Source: a virus
Reading direction: 5' to 3' (one strand)
Virus record (IMG/VR): IMGVR_UViG_3300027852_000150
Location: 1-26,956 of that record
DNA length: 26,956 nucleotides
The translations under genes and the position numbers were made by a program. Below are positions 14,183-22,093 of this stretch, piece by piece (position 1 is the first letter of the stretch; each line of letters starts with the position of its first letter). The notes under the pieces were generated by a model, which did not search any database, was not told where the DNA came from, and saw nothing but the letters and a program-made list of their open reading frames with translations.

Positions 14183-14346
14183 TAGCTCTTTCACCAGGAC
14201 ATGGGGGCGAGGATGTGAAGCGGAGCTGCATACGGGTTAGTTCATGAAGACGAAATCAACTTAAACATTTCATATTTTGCAGATTGATTTTATCTTCGTG
14301 CGCTGGGCATACTGTGGTTATGACAAGAAAAAACGGATACACATAA
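14173..14346 (+). pseudogene. Frameshifted relic of a second N-acetylmuramoyl-L-alanine amidase
   Basis: A good AGGAGG site precedes ATG at 14173. The first frame reads MSIIALSPGHGG, the amidase zinc motif, and stops at 14245. The next part continues in another frame from about 14222 as GAAYGLVHEDEINLNISYFAD, is broken by TGA at 14285, and goes on as FYLRALG. From 14305 the first frame resumes as GHTVVMTRKNGYT and ends with TAA at 14346. Joined, these pieces follow the Amidase_3 N-terminal order and resemble the intact endolysin (GARFGKINEDDIVLG). The C-terminal two thirds are missing. It is a decayed, truncated gene, probably non-functional. Confidence 0.8.
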
Positions 14347-14357
14347 GGGGAGGTTTA

Positions 14358-15155
14358 ATGAATGTTCTTAGCCTGTTCGATGGTATGAGTTGTGGGCAAA
14401 TAGCTCTTGGAAGAGTCGGAGTAACTGTTGATAATTACTTTGCCAGCGAAATTGACAAGTATGCCATAAAGGTAACACAAAAGAATTATCCTGAGACAAA
14501 GCAAATAGGGACAGTTACAGACGTTTATGGAAAGGATTTACCTAAAATCGACCTACTGATGGGAGGCTCACCCTGTCAAGGATTTAGCCTTGCAGGAAAA
14601 CAACTCAATTTTAACGACCCTCGTTCAGCATTGTTTTTTGATTTTGTTAGGTTGCTGAAAGAAACGAGCCCTAAATATTTTTTACTTGAAAACGTAAAGA
14701 TGAAAAAAGAATATCAGGATATTATTTCTGGAATGGTTGGTGTTCAGCCTATTGAGATTAACTCTGCCATTGTTTCTGCACAAAACAGGAAGCGTTTGTA
14801 TTGGACGAATATACCGAACGTAGAGCAGCCGGAAGATAAAGGGATATTATTAAAGGATGTGGTGCATGAAACTGAGTTTGAAGCCGTTTTAAAAAATCAT
14901 GGCAAATACAGATCTAAAAATAATAAGGCAAACTGTATAGATGCTAATTATTTTAAGGGGGTTGATAACCACGGACAAAGAACACAAATATTAGCAAAAG
15001 GATGTATTAGGAAGTTAACACCAGTCGAATGTGAGCGGTTACAGACTGTTCCTGACAATTACACTGACGGCGTTAGTAATACTCAAAGGTATAAAATGTT
15101 AGGTAATGGGTGGACGGTCGATGTTATTTCCCATATTTTAAAAAATATTATGTGA
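14358..15155 (+). CDS. DNA cytosine-C5 methyltransferase
   Basis: I start at the ATG at 14358, preceded by GGGGAGG. The in-frame extension back to 14277 runs through the amidase relic and has no ribosome binding site. The 265-residue enzyme is complete. It has motif I FDGMSCGQ, motif IV GGSPCQGFS with catalytic C73, motif VI ENV (111-113), motif VIII QNRKR (142-146), motif IX RKLTPVECERLQTVPDNYT and motif X MLGNGW. The target-recognition region between VIII and IX is short, so the target site cannot be predicted. There is no partner restriction gene in the window. A role in protecting phage DNA from host restriction is the usual explanation. Confidence 0.92.
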   Translation: MNVLSLFDGMSCGQIALGRVGVTVDNYFASEIDKYAIKVTQKNYPETKQIGTVTDVYGKDLPKIDLLMGGSPCQGFSLAGKQLNFNDPRSALFFDFVRLLKETSPKYFLLENVKMKKEYQDIISGMVGVQPIEINSAIVSAQNRKRLYWTNIPNVEQPEDKGILLKDVVHETEFEAVLKNHGKYRSKNNKANCIDANYFKGVDNHGQRTQILAKGCIRKLTPVECERLQTVPDNYTDGVSNTQRYKMLGNGWTVDVISHILKNIM

Positions 15156-15171
15156 ATTGTTGCCCATAAGT

Positions 15172-15210
15172 AAAAAGCCAGGAGATACAAAATCAACCTG
15201 GCTTTTTTTT
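15172..15210. terminator. Bidirectional terminator between converging transcripts
   Basis: AAAAAGCCAGG (15172-15182) and CCTGGCTTTTTTTT (15197-15210) pair around a 14-nt loop. The flanking A-run and T-run make it an intrinsic terminator on both strands. It ends the rightward methyltransferase transcript and the leftward late transcript. Its right end overlaps the stop codon of the DUF1353 gene. Confidence 0.85.
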
Positions 15211-15572
15211 TACCATCTTGGTCCCCAACTTTTAACAGCAAAAGCTTTTTTCTTCCGGCTAAAGGCTGGAACACCGCAATCTTTCATAGCATCATCATAC
15301 ATCTGGTGAACCTTTCTGCATGGTCTATTCTTTTTCTGGCAAGCAACATCATGAAAAACCGATGGTACCCTATGTAAGCCCACAAAAGGCGACCCCTCAA
15401 AGGCCCATAACAACCTCGGGATGCTTGAACCATCAACAACATCTCCCACCATAGCCCACCAAGCAACACCTTTAGGATCTATATACGAAACATTTTCCAA
15501 AATTCTCATTTTCCTTGGTTCACCGTCAATCCATTCAGCCTTTATAGGGCCTGAAAACTTTTTATCATTCAT
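15210..15572 (-). CDS. DUF1353 phage protein
   Basis: I start at the ATG at 15572, which overlaps the TGA of the upstream gene; the in-frame TTG just before it is less likely. The 120-residue protein has the DUF1353 signature. A beta region is followed by VGDVVDGSSIPRLLWAFEGSPF and then HRVPSVFHDVACQKK, with the conserved SIPR and HD motifs. The family is common in phage late regions near lysis genes. The function is not established; an HD pair suggests metal binding. It is the last gene of the leftward late block. Confidence 0.8.
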   Translation of the reverse strand: MNDKKFSGPIKAEWIDGEPRKMRILENVSYIDPKGVAWWAMVGDVVDGSSIPRLLWAFEGSPFVGLHRVPSVFHDVACQKKNRPCRKVHQMYDDAMKDCGVPAFSRKKKAFAVKSWGPRW

Positions 15573-15880
15573 CAAAACACCTTATAGTATAAACCAGCAG
15601 ATAGCATCATCAAGAGTATAACCCAAATTGCTTTTATCTGTTTATCGAGACTCGATAGTTTAGAAATTTCACGGGAAAGCCTTGTTAAAACACCATCCTT
15701 TGGGTTGGTTAGTTCGTTCTCCTTATTCCATAGCCGCTTCAATTGCGATTCGTGTCCAGAAATCTTCTCATCTTGCACCTTGAGTTCTCCAAGCATAACC
15801 CTAATATCGCTAAGGATTATAGATTGATTAGTTAAGCTTTGCTCTATCTTGTCAAGCCTGCGGTCTGAGTCATTTGTCAT
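15572..15880 (-). CDS. XhlA-like protein with coiled coil and C-terminal membrane helix, holin candidate
   Basis: The 102-residue product has an N-terminal helical region rich in heptad-like leucines (DRRLDKIEQSLTNQSIILSDI). A second helix and a single C-terminal transmembrane segment (IKAIWVILLMMLSAGLYY) follow. This order resembles XhlA-type phage proteins that cooperate with holins. No second membrane protein is seen nearby, so it may act alone as a holin, or as a spanin-like or membrane-anchoring protein. The DUF1353 gene starts inside its stop codon (TGATG), and the upstream gene overlaps it by ATGA. Confidence 0.5.
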   Translation of the reverse strand: MTNDSDRRLDKIEQSLTNQSIILSDIRVMLGELKVQDEKISGHESQLKRLWNKENELTNPKDGVLTRLSREISKLSSLDKQIKAIWVILLMMLSAGLYYKVF

Positions 15881-16119
15881 TTAGAACCACCTTTCTTCTT
15901 GGCTTTCTTTTTGCGGCTTGCGCTGCCTCTTATTCCGGTGGTTCGTTTGATCTTGTCAGACCTCTCTTTCCGCTCCCTATCCGTTTTATCCCGCATAGAT
16001 TCTTGTGGTTCAGGCTTGACGGCTTGCCCTCCCCCGGATGTAACGAACAGCTTTTTTTTTCTGACTGGCTTCTTAATACCCCACTTTGCCATGTAATTCT
16101 GTGCGCTTGAACTGTACAT
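15877..16119 (-). CDS. Small highly basic protein, 80 residues
   Basis: GGAGG lies upstream of the ATG. The protein starts MYSSSAQNYMAKWGIKKP. It then becomes very rich in Lys and Arg (KTDRERKERSDKIKR and a C-terminal KKKAKKKGG), with little hydrophobic content. It is probably unstructured in part and binds nucleic acid. Two more small basic genes follow upstream, so the three may form a group that enters the virion with the ejection proteins. The family is not recognised. Its stop overlaps the next gene start (ATGA). Confidence 0.7.
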   Translation of the reverse strand: MYSSSAQNYMAKWGIKKPVRKKKLFVTSGGGQAVKPEPQESMRDKTDRERKERSDKIKRTTGIRGSASRKKKAKKKGGSK

Positions 16120-16132
16120 ACTCTAACCTCCG

Positions 16133-16324
16133 TTATCTGTAATCAAGGGAAGACCTTAATTTTTTCTTCCTCTTTCTGAGACTATCGGTAAAACTTTCCG
16201 CTTTCCCTCCCCTGGTTCTTTTCCCCTTTGCCCTCTTCACTCTCTTTGGGGCTCTGAACTTTTTGGGTGGGTCACTGTCCTTAACCTTTGTCATCCAATT
16301 GTAAACTTTGTCTACCAAACTCAT
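16133..16324 (-). CDS. Small basic protein, paralogue copy 2
   Basis: The 63-residue protein matches its upstream neighbour. Both follow M(S/G)L-x-K-x-x-NWM-x-x-V, then a proline-rich linker, a Lys-Arg run, and the end F-x-(D/N)SLR-x-R(K/R)-x(4,5)-LDY(R/K). GGGGAGGGGG upstream serves as the ribosome binding site. It has an amphipathic N-terminal helix (LVDKVYNWMTKV) and a basic tail, a layout fitting a small membrane- or DNA-binding peptide. Function unknown. Confidence 0.75.
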   Translation of the reverse strand: MSLVDKVYNWMTKVKDSDPPKKFRAPKRVKRAKGKRTRGGKAESFTDSLRKRKKKLRSSLDYR

Positions 16325-16340
16325 ATGTATCCCCCTCCCC

Positions 16341-16535
16341 TTATTTATAGTCTAAAGCCTCGGCCTGTCTTCTTCTACGATCCCGAAGACTATTGGAAAA
16401 CTTTTTGCCTACGGTAACGCCTTTCTTTCTCTTTTTCTTTTTCTTTTTTTCTTTTTTAGGTGCTGGCTTTTCGTCTGGCAAATCGTCTACGTCCACCCTT
16501 TCCATCCAATTTCTCCACTTCTCCGCTAATCCCAT
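16341..16535 (-). CDS. Small basic protein, paralogue copy 1
   Basis: The 64-residue protein is the partner of the gene downstream. It reads MGLAEKWRNWMERVDVDD, then a KKEKKKKKKRKK run, then FSNSLRDRRRRQAEALDYK. It starts 4 nt after the large ejection protein gene, whose last codons carry the AAGGAA ribosome binding site. The tandem pair beside the ejection proteins suggests a structural or DNA-compacting role in the virion, but this is inference only. Confidence 0.75.
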   Translation of the reverse strand: MGLAEKWRNWMERVDVDDLPDEKPAPKKEKKKKKKRKKGVTVGKKFSNSLRDRRRRQAEALDYK

Positions 16536-16539
16536 TTTA

Positions 16540-19110
16540 TTATTTTTCCTTGTTTGTTTGTGTTAATGTTGGTGTTAATATTAAAGACGTCCATAAACGT
16601 CTGGTTTTTTCGTTTATCACTTTCAAATTCGGGTTTGCAAGGTCTGTCAATGCTTTCGCATATTTAGGATTGTGTGCTGCTCGCAAGGCAAATTCAGCGA
16701 CTCTTCTTTTTGAGAAAGCATTCAAGAATTTGTTACCGGCCAATGATAAATAGTATTGTCCAGTTGCAAGCCCAGAAGCAACAGCAGCTATATTCTGCAC
16801 TTGTTTGTTCCCTGATAATGCGGCCTCTTCAAGAAGATCCTTTCCAGCTTTTGCCGATCCGCTCCTGCCTAACATTTCAAAACCTTCATTGACTAAGCGC
16901 AAGGCATCCATCTCTTTAGGAGATGATTTATAAAATTCTTTGATTGCTGGCAAATAGAGGTCGTAAACAGCATTTAGCTTTGAAGCATCTACCCTCATGC
17001 TGTCTTTAAAGCCTGTGGCCGTCACTTTTGCAGTATCCATCAGGAAGTCACCAAAGGCTGATATTACACCGGCCTTAGCGTTGACGTCATTACCCATTTC
17101 AGCCATAAGCATCTTTGCTGTTTCAACCTGATTTTCTGTGCTGGAGAAGGCATTTTTTATAACTGCCTTGGGATTTCCTTTTAGTAACCTACCTGAAACT
17201 GACTTGTTGAAAGCGTCTAAGCTTGACTCAGCAGCCTTCATCCCTTTTGCATTCATAAAGAATGAAGATAGTTCTTTACGCATTCCGGTAAATTTTAAGA
17301 CAGACGGATTGTCGTTAAGCCATTTTGCTATGGCTCCAGGTTTTATCTCCCCGGTCAAGGCATCTTTGGATTTCTGAAGGAGGTTAAACCTTGCATTGTG
17401 TTGGATAGCTTCCTTGACCACTTTATCATCACCTACAGCAGCAGTCAAAGCTTTAAGACCTTCCTTGTCCATAAACTTCCCGGCAACATTCGCCATCGCC
17501 ATCTTAGCTTCCTCGCCACGGCCACCCCTTGCAAGAACATCACCGACTATGCCTTGTTTGAATTGTTGAGCGTATTTTGCATATGCTTTAGTGGCAGTTT
17601 GATACAGTCTGACAGCACCACCGGCAGCAAAAGTCCCTATCTGTTCACCAAGGATTTCTTCGACAGCATTCTCAATGTCACCATATCTTTTTGCAAGTAA
17701 TGAATTGGGGTTTGCTCCACCAGATGCGCTTCTTGCTCCATTTCCGGCTATTCGTTTTGCGTTGCGTAAAAAAGCAAGGTCAATATCACCTTCTCTTCCA
17801 GCGTCTATTAAGCCGGTCATAAGTTTGTTGTATTCTGCTGTAGGAACTTCAAGCCTTTCATCAACAGTGGATAGCAGCTCCTTAGCGGTTTTTGCAACCT
17901 TTCTATTAACTGCTCCAGGCATATCAACATTTGGGATTTTATCGTAAAGTTCGTCAAGAGCACTTGAAGCATTTCTCTTAATTGCTTTTATACGATCAAA
18001 AACAATCTTGCCAGTGTCGTAATTGTCCATTGCAGCAGACATCCTGCCGACATTCTGGTCGAGCGCATCCTTTGACCCCGTCAAGCCTTTATACAGCGTT
18101 TTGACTTTATCCTTGAAGACTTTTACCACTCCGTCTATATTGCCCTTCTCTATCAACTCACGTGAATAATAGCCCCTTAGAGCCTTGTCAGCAGCAACCT
18201 TCTGTGCATTCGATAATGAGACTGTTGTGGTGTCAGCAGCCCCTTTAATTCCTTTCACAACTGAAGGTTCCATGGCTAAAGCTGTTTCTGCTGCCAGGGC
18301 TTCAGCGTTACTTGTAATCTGACCGTTTGAAAACTTTACCCCTGTTATCTCCCCAACTTTCTCTCCAGCGGCAGCCATCGCCCTACCTTCGGCCGTCTTC
18401 ATGACTTCCTTTTCGTTCTTTAGAAGGATATGTCCCAAATGTTTTTTTATTGTTTTGGTTCTTATTTTTGGTAGGAACCGTGTAACGAATTTGGTAGCTT
18501 TACCAACACCTATTTTTTTACCCACCTTCGCCATACCCTTAACAGCTAAAGACCCACCGGGGAATAGAGACTCACCTATTAAAGCATCTGTCAAGCCGAC
18601 TTTTACGTCCATGAATCCTTCTTTGAGACCTTCCATCCTTGTTTCAGGGGCATCCTCTTTCACGCCCATGATCCTGTCCCATGCGTCTATAACTCTTTGC
18701 GAAGCTGTATATCCTGTTGTAGCTCCAATTACTGCTCCCGTGGCTGCTCCGGCTGCCGTACCTGCAAGCGGAACAGCAGATCCACCAGTCCCACCAAGAG
18801 CAGCACCAGCAAGACCCAATCCACCAGTTAACCCTACCTCAAATGTTGTATCGGTATACGGCTTTGCCTTTAGATATGCCCTTTGCAAAATATTGTATTT
18901 ATCTTCATAATTTTCTTTCTCTTGTTTCTCGAACTCTGCAACAGGTATTATGTCCTCATCTGGTGTCTGAACCTTTTTATATACGAAATCTCCATCAGAA
19001 GCAGGTTGATTTTCAATATCATCTTGTGTATTATTTTGTTTATTCCAGTCCTCTACTGATATTAGCTCTTCTCCCATTGGAATTTCTTTGATTGTAAAAT
19101 CATCTGCCAT
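16540..19110 (-). CDS. Large DNA-ejection (internal virion) protein, gp16-like position
   Basis: This 856-residue protein follows two other ejection-type genes, in the position of P22 gp16. Residues 1-75 are acidic. A glycine- and alanine-rich hydrophobic region follows (about 91-133, with GLGLAGAALGG and TAAGAATGAVIGATTGY) that could insert into a membrane. The rest is long, helical and rich in Ala and Lys. Such proteins are stored in the capsid and ejected ahead of the DNA, forming a channel through the host envelope. There is no clear enzymatic motif. The start overlaps the preceding stop by one base (TAATG). Function is inferred from size, composition and position. Confidence 0.75.
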   Translation of the reverse strand: MADDFTIKEIPMGEELISVEDWNKQNNTQDDIENQPASDGDFVYKKVQTPDEDIIPVAEFEKQEKENYEDKYNILQRAYLKAKPYTDTTFEVGLTGGLGLAGAALGGTGGSAVPLAGTAAGAATGAVIGATTGYTASQRVIDAWDRIMGVKEDAPETRMEGLKEGFMDVKVGLTDALIGESLFPGGSLAVKGMAKVGKKIGVGKATKFVTRFLPKIRTKTIKKHLGHILLKNEKEVMKTAEGRAMAAAGEKVGEITGVKFSNGQITSNAEALAAETALAMEPSVVKGIKGAADTTTVSLSNAQKVAADKALRGYYSRELIEKGNIDGVVKVFKDKVKTLYKGLTGSKDALDQNVGRMSAAMDNYDTGKIVFDRIKAIKRNASSALDELYDKIPNVDMPGAVNRKVAKTAKELLSTVDERLEVPTAEYNKLMTGLIDAGREGDIDLAFLRNAKRIAGNGARSASGGANPNSLLAKRYGDIENAVEEILGEQIGTFAAGGAVRLYQTATKAYAKYAQQFKQGIVGDVLARGGRGEEAKMAMANVAGKFMDKEGLKALTAAVGDDKVVKEAIQHNARFNLLQKSKDALTGEIKPGAIAKWLNDNPSVLKFTGMRKELSSFFMNAKGMKAAESSLDAFNKSVSGRLLKGNPKAVIKNAFSSTENQVETAKMLMAEMGNDVNAKAGVISAFGDFLMDTAKVTATGFKDSMRVDASKLNAVYDLYLPAIKEFYKSSPKEMDALRLVNEGFEMLGRSGSAKAGKDLLEEAALSGNKQVQNIAAVASGLATGQYYLSLAGNKFLNAFSKRRVAEFALRAAHNPKYAKALTDLANPNLKVINEKTRRLWTSLILTPTLTQTNKEK

Positions 19111-20513
19111 TATTCACCAACCTCATATCTTGCCCCGTTAGCTTCAAATATCGCTCTGCCTGTTTTTTTGCTATAACCTTTTAACTCTGCACCTTCTGGC
19201 AAGCCGAAGAATGGTTTTGCACCAAGCTCTCTACCAACATGAGCAACAAAGTCGTTTTTGTCCATAGTGCCGTTGTTTCCTCTCATATAATCGATAGCCA
19301 TTTGGTTAACATTAAGCTGACGCTTTGACATCCTACGCATAATTTTTAACAGAAGCCTGTTACCTTTTACACTTTTCTGTAGCCCTGGAACCATTGCCTG
19401 TAAAAACTTAACATCACGTTCAGACATAGCACCAGTCATTATCATACCATTCCCCTGGTTCTTCGCCATGATCGCCATTCTATTTGAAAATGATTCAAAT
19501 GCTTGTTTCTGTGAATACCCTTCGGTTTGCAAACCCATTGCATCAAGAACACCCTGGGCTTTCCCAAGTCCTTCAGCAAAAGTTCCTGTGTCAAAACCGT
19601 CTAAAAGATTCCCCATGGTATCAATCAAAGGAAGAAAGGAATTTGCCTTGTTGGCTTCGTCTGCAATGTCACTTGCAAAAACAACACCTCTTTTGGCGTT
19701 TTCTGTCTCTGCTGCAAGGTCGCCCGATGTTACAAGGGACAAGCCTCTTGCTTCGGCATCAGCGATAGCCTTAGGATCGTTAGAGTTTACAAGTTCGTTA
19801 ACTTTGTTACCTTCGGCGTCTCTTCCGCTATATCGCTTTGGGTTTGGTTTCCATGCTCTCCCGGGGTCATATGCTGATGTTTTCTTGTCTGGAGTATACT
19901 GCATTTCATCTTTCAGTTGTTGAAACTGCTCCGGGTCCATCCCTGCTACTGTATCCGGTTGTGGTAATATCCCTGCAAAAGAAGCTCCTTTTTTCTGTAC
20001 AGCATTGTAAAAACCTTCATAGGTATCTTGTTGAACAACACCAGCCCAATTCCTGACAGTGCTGTCGATATCTTGTTGCAAGTTTTCCTCACCTTGCTTG
20101 AAGGCAGTTTCTTTGCTTTTCGATTCCTGTTCTACCATCCTGTTTTCTTGACGTTTGCGTTTCTTGGCTTCCTGCCTGGTCTCAACTCCAGCAGCTTCCT
20201 TCATTGCGTTTACTTGCCGAACCTTGTTGTCTTCCTTAACCGCTTCTGTCTGAGCTTTTACAAGTTTTGTCTGAGCTTTGCTTGCTTTTAGGTCTGCTTT
20301 TTTCTTTCTTCTTTCCTGTTCCGCTGCAACCTTTACCATCTTTTTACGATCACGAGCAGTCAAACCGTTCTCATCATACATTGACGTTGAACCGCCACTA
20401 CTTCCACCGGAAACTCCTGAACCACGCCCACCTCTTTTAATAGCCCTTGCAGAAGATAATCCTGCTTGCATAGCTCCCATCATGTTTGGTTTTGGTAAAT
20501 ATATTTCTCCCAT
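19110..20513 (-). CDS. DNA-ejection protein, gp20-like position
   Basis: The 467-residue protein has a glycine-serine-rich segment (residues 27-45), a long charged coiled-coil region (about 50-150, rich in K, E, Q, R), and a C-terminal domain. That domain includes GMIMTGAMSERDVKFLQAMVPG. I know the MTGAMSxxDxxFLxxMVPGL pattern from phage ejection and internal virion proteins. It is the second of three consecutive ejection genes. It starts 4 nt after the gp7-like gene and overlaps the next by one base. The role, forming part of the ejected channel, is inferred from context. Confidence 0.75.
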   Translation of the reverse strand: MGEIYLPKPNMMGAMQAGLSSARAIKRGGRGSGVSGGSSGGSTSMYDENGLTARDRKKMVKVAAEQERRKKKADLKASKAQTKLVKAQTEAVKEDNKVRQVNAMKEAAGVETRQEAKKRKRQENRMVEQESKSKETAFKQGEENLQQDIDSTVRNWAGVVQQDTYEGFYNAVQKKGASFAGILPQPDTVAGMDPEQFQQLKDEMQYTPDKKTSAYDPGRAWKPNPKRYSGRDAEGNKVNELVNSNDPKAIADAEARGLSLVTSGDLAAETENAKRGVVFASDIADEANKANSFLPLIDTMGNLLDGFDTGTFAEGLGKAQGVLDAMGLQTEGYSQKQAFESFSNRMAIMAKNQGNGMIMTGAMSERDVKFLQAMVPGLQKSVKGNRLLLKIMRRMSKRQLNVNQMAIDYMRGNNGTMDKNDFVAHVGRELGAKPFFGLPEGAELKGYSKKTGRAIFEANGARYEVGE

Positions 20514-20516
20514 ATC

Positions 20517-21377
20517 TTACCACGCATCCCCTGCCGCATATGCAGCATATCCGTAATCTTTTTCAGCCTTATTAGCTGTATAATTTGCCATCACATTAGC
20601 CGCACCGACACCACCGCTTGCACCTGATTCCCCCTGGTATTGCATCACGTTTGACATTGACCCACTAAGATTCTGTGTGAGTCCAGCTAATTGCCCACCA
20701 AGATTCTGACTTGATCTGCGAATTTCTCCACCAGCCTGTAACCCCATACCCGCCATTTGAAAATCTGGCTGCAATGAACGATGATAACGATCAAGAAACC
20801 TGTCATAATCTTCGGTTTTTGCACGTCTTGTGTATTCTCCTATGTCACGCACAGCCCCACCGCTGAAAAAGTCACCCCTTGCAGCAGCGGCATTTTCCAT
20901 TCCCCTCACGCCAGATTCAACTGCTTCTTTGTATCCTGGGCTTTCCCGGTAATCGCCTGGCCCTTCAGCCATTTTGTTTTTAAGACGTTCAAGAGACTCA
21001 GTACCAACATTAAGCCAAGGCTGCATTGTCTCTTTTGTCACTTCAAGGGAATCGTCTTGGTTCCCCATTAAATCATCACGACCTTGCTGATACATTTCCC
21101 TCTGGAAATCCATCATTTTATTGGCGGTATCTTTCCTTTCCTGCGTTGCTGCTTCAACTGCGGCCACACTTGCCTGTGCAGATTTTTTTTGCGCACGTTC
21201 TATTTTTTTTCTTTCACCAGCAGCCCGTTCTTGCTGCCGGTCAAAATTATATATTATCTGCTTTGCATCTGCCCTTTGTCTCATTCCAGTTGTTGTTGGA
21301 ATACCACCAGACATTTGTAATCGTTCTTGAGCTTCATCGTATTGCTGTTGCGTTATTTTTGCTCTTGGATCAAGCAT
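20517..21377 (-). CDS. DNA transfer protein, P22 gp7-like ejection protein
   Basis: The 286-residue protein contains SPGYKEAVESGVRGMENAAAARGDFFSGGAVRDIGEYTRRA near its middle. This matches the family pattern PGYxFxxxxGxxAIxxxAAAxGxLxSGGxxxxLxxY of gp7-type transfer proteins. The N-terminal half is a charged coiled coil. The C-terminal third is glycine-, serine- and asparagine-rich (QNLGGQLAGL and similar). These proteins travel in the capsid and enter the cell with the DNA. AGGTTACTTAAT supplies the ribosome binding site. This is a strong marker for a P22-like virion. Confidence 0.85.
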   Translation of the reverse strand: MLDPRAKITQQQYDEAQERLQMSGGIPTTTGMRQRADAKQIIYNFDRQQERAAGERKKIERAQKKSAQASVAAVEAATQERKDTANKMMDFQREMYQQGRDDLMGNQDDSLEVTKETMQPWLNVGTESLERLKNKMAEGPGDYRESPGYKEAVESGVRGMENAAAARGDFFSGGAVRDIGEYTRRAKTEDYDRFLDRYHRSLQPDFQMAGMGLQAGGEIRRSSQNLGGQLAGLTQNLSGSMSNVMQYQGESGASGGVGAANVMANYTANKAEKDYGYAAYAAGDAW

Positions 21378-21378
21378 A

Positions 21379-21714
21379 TTAAGTAACCTCGTAATAGGAA
21401 AACTTCATACTGATTGTGCTTACTGTTGAGCAAGCTATTTGAAGAGTGTCCCCTGGTAACATAACGTGATTAACGATAGACGACAAATCTATTGTTTCTC
21501 CAGCTGCAATTGTCTTTGTTTTTTCTATCATATTGGAGTTTCCTGCAGTACCACCACTTTCAACAAGATATGGTGTTATTGTTTCAGCACCGGCAGAATA
21601 ATTCAATAGAGTCAACTTTGTTCCGATTGCTTTTGTATTGACTGGGCATGTGTAATATGTGGTTGCCCCAACTGGAGTTAATATTGTCCCTGTTAATGAT
21701 TTTGGAGTTATCAT
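21379..21714 (-). CDS. Small beta-rich virion-associated protein, 111 residues
   Basis: GGAGG lies just before the ATG. The product has no catalytic motif and is almost all predicted beta strands (TYYTCPVNTKAIGTKLTLLNYSAGAETITPYLV, with GETIDLSSIV and LPGDTLQIACST). I recognise this beta-sandwich form in many phage structural proteins, where it serves as a decoration or tail appendage. It lies between the gp7-like gene and a small gene near the tail accessory genes. The exact role cannot be told. Confidence 0.65.
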   Translation of the reverse strand: MITPKSLTGTILTPVGATTYYTCPVNTKAIGTKLTLLNYSAGAETITPYLVESGGTAGNSNMIEKTKTIAAGETIDLSSIVNHVMLPGDTLQIACSTVSTISMKFSYYEVT

Positions 21715-21732
21715 AAATCCTCCTTCTTTTTA

Positions 21733-22083
21733 TTAAAAATTAGCAAACATCAAATCGCCAATCCAGAAATTTTCTGTTTGTTTTTCAGTATCGCTGTTCA
21801 TTACAGCTAATAGCTTGTCGTCTTCATCTTTTTTCTGCTCTATCTTTCGATCTGTAAGCAGCTTCTCTATTTCCAAAGTATTTATTGCCTGCCCGGGGTT
21901 ACTCTCTGTAGCGGAAAAAGAATCTCCAGTCGAGACGTTTCCGCCTACTATTTGTGTGATTTGTTGGTTTATTATATCCTGGACACCGTTATCTTCAAGG
22001 CTCTGAAAATAGCCTATCCAGGCTACAGAAACATAACCATCATTTGTCAGAAACTTCTCATGTATTGGTAGCTTGTTAGCCAT
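21733..22083 (-). CDS. Hypothetical tail-region protein, 116 residues
   Basis: The protein begins MANKLPIHEKFLTNDGYVSVAWIGYFQSLEDN, a start seen in phage tail-associated proteins before a fibre or appendage domain. A likely helix-rich middle follows (EIEKLLTDRKIEQKKDEDDK). The C-terminus is hydrophobic (WIGDLMFANF). It lies between the RCC1/gp10 C-terminal gene and the beta-sandwich gene. P22 places gp26 and gp14 in this interval, but no gp26-like trimeric needle pattern is visible. Function not assigned. Confidence 0.65.
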   Translation of the reverse strand: MANKLPIHEKFLTNDGYVSVAWIGYFQSLEDNGVQDIINQQITQIVGGNVSTGDSFSATESNPGQAINTLEIEKLLTDRKIEQKKDEDDKLLAVMNSDTEKQTENFWIGDLMFANF

Positions 22084-22093
22084 ATTTAATAAC

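Noticed and set aside
14277-14357. N-terminal extension of the methyltransferase
   Set aside because: These codons overlap the amidase relic, have no ribosome binding site, and methyltransferases of this type begin at the MNVLSLFDG motif.
18401-18910. Plus-strand open frame of 169 codons
   Set aside because: It lies opposite the alanine- and glycine-rich part of the ejection protein and results from its base composition.
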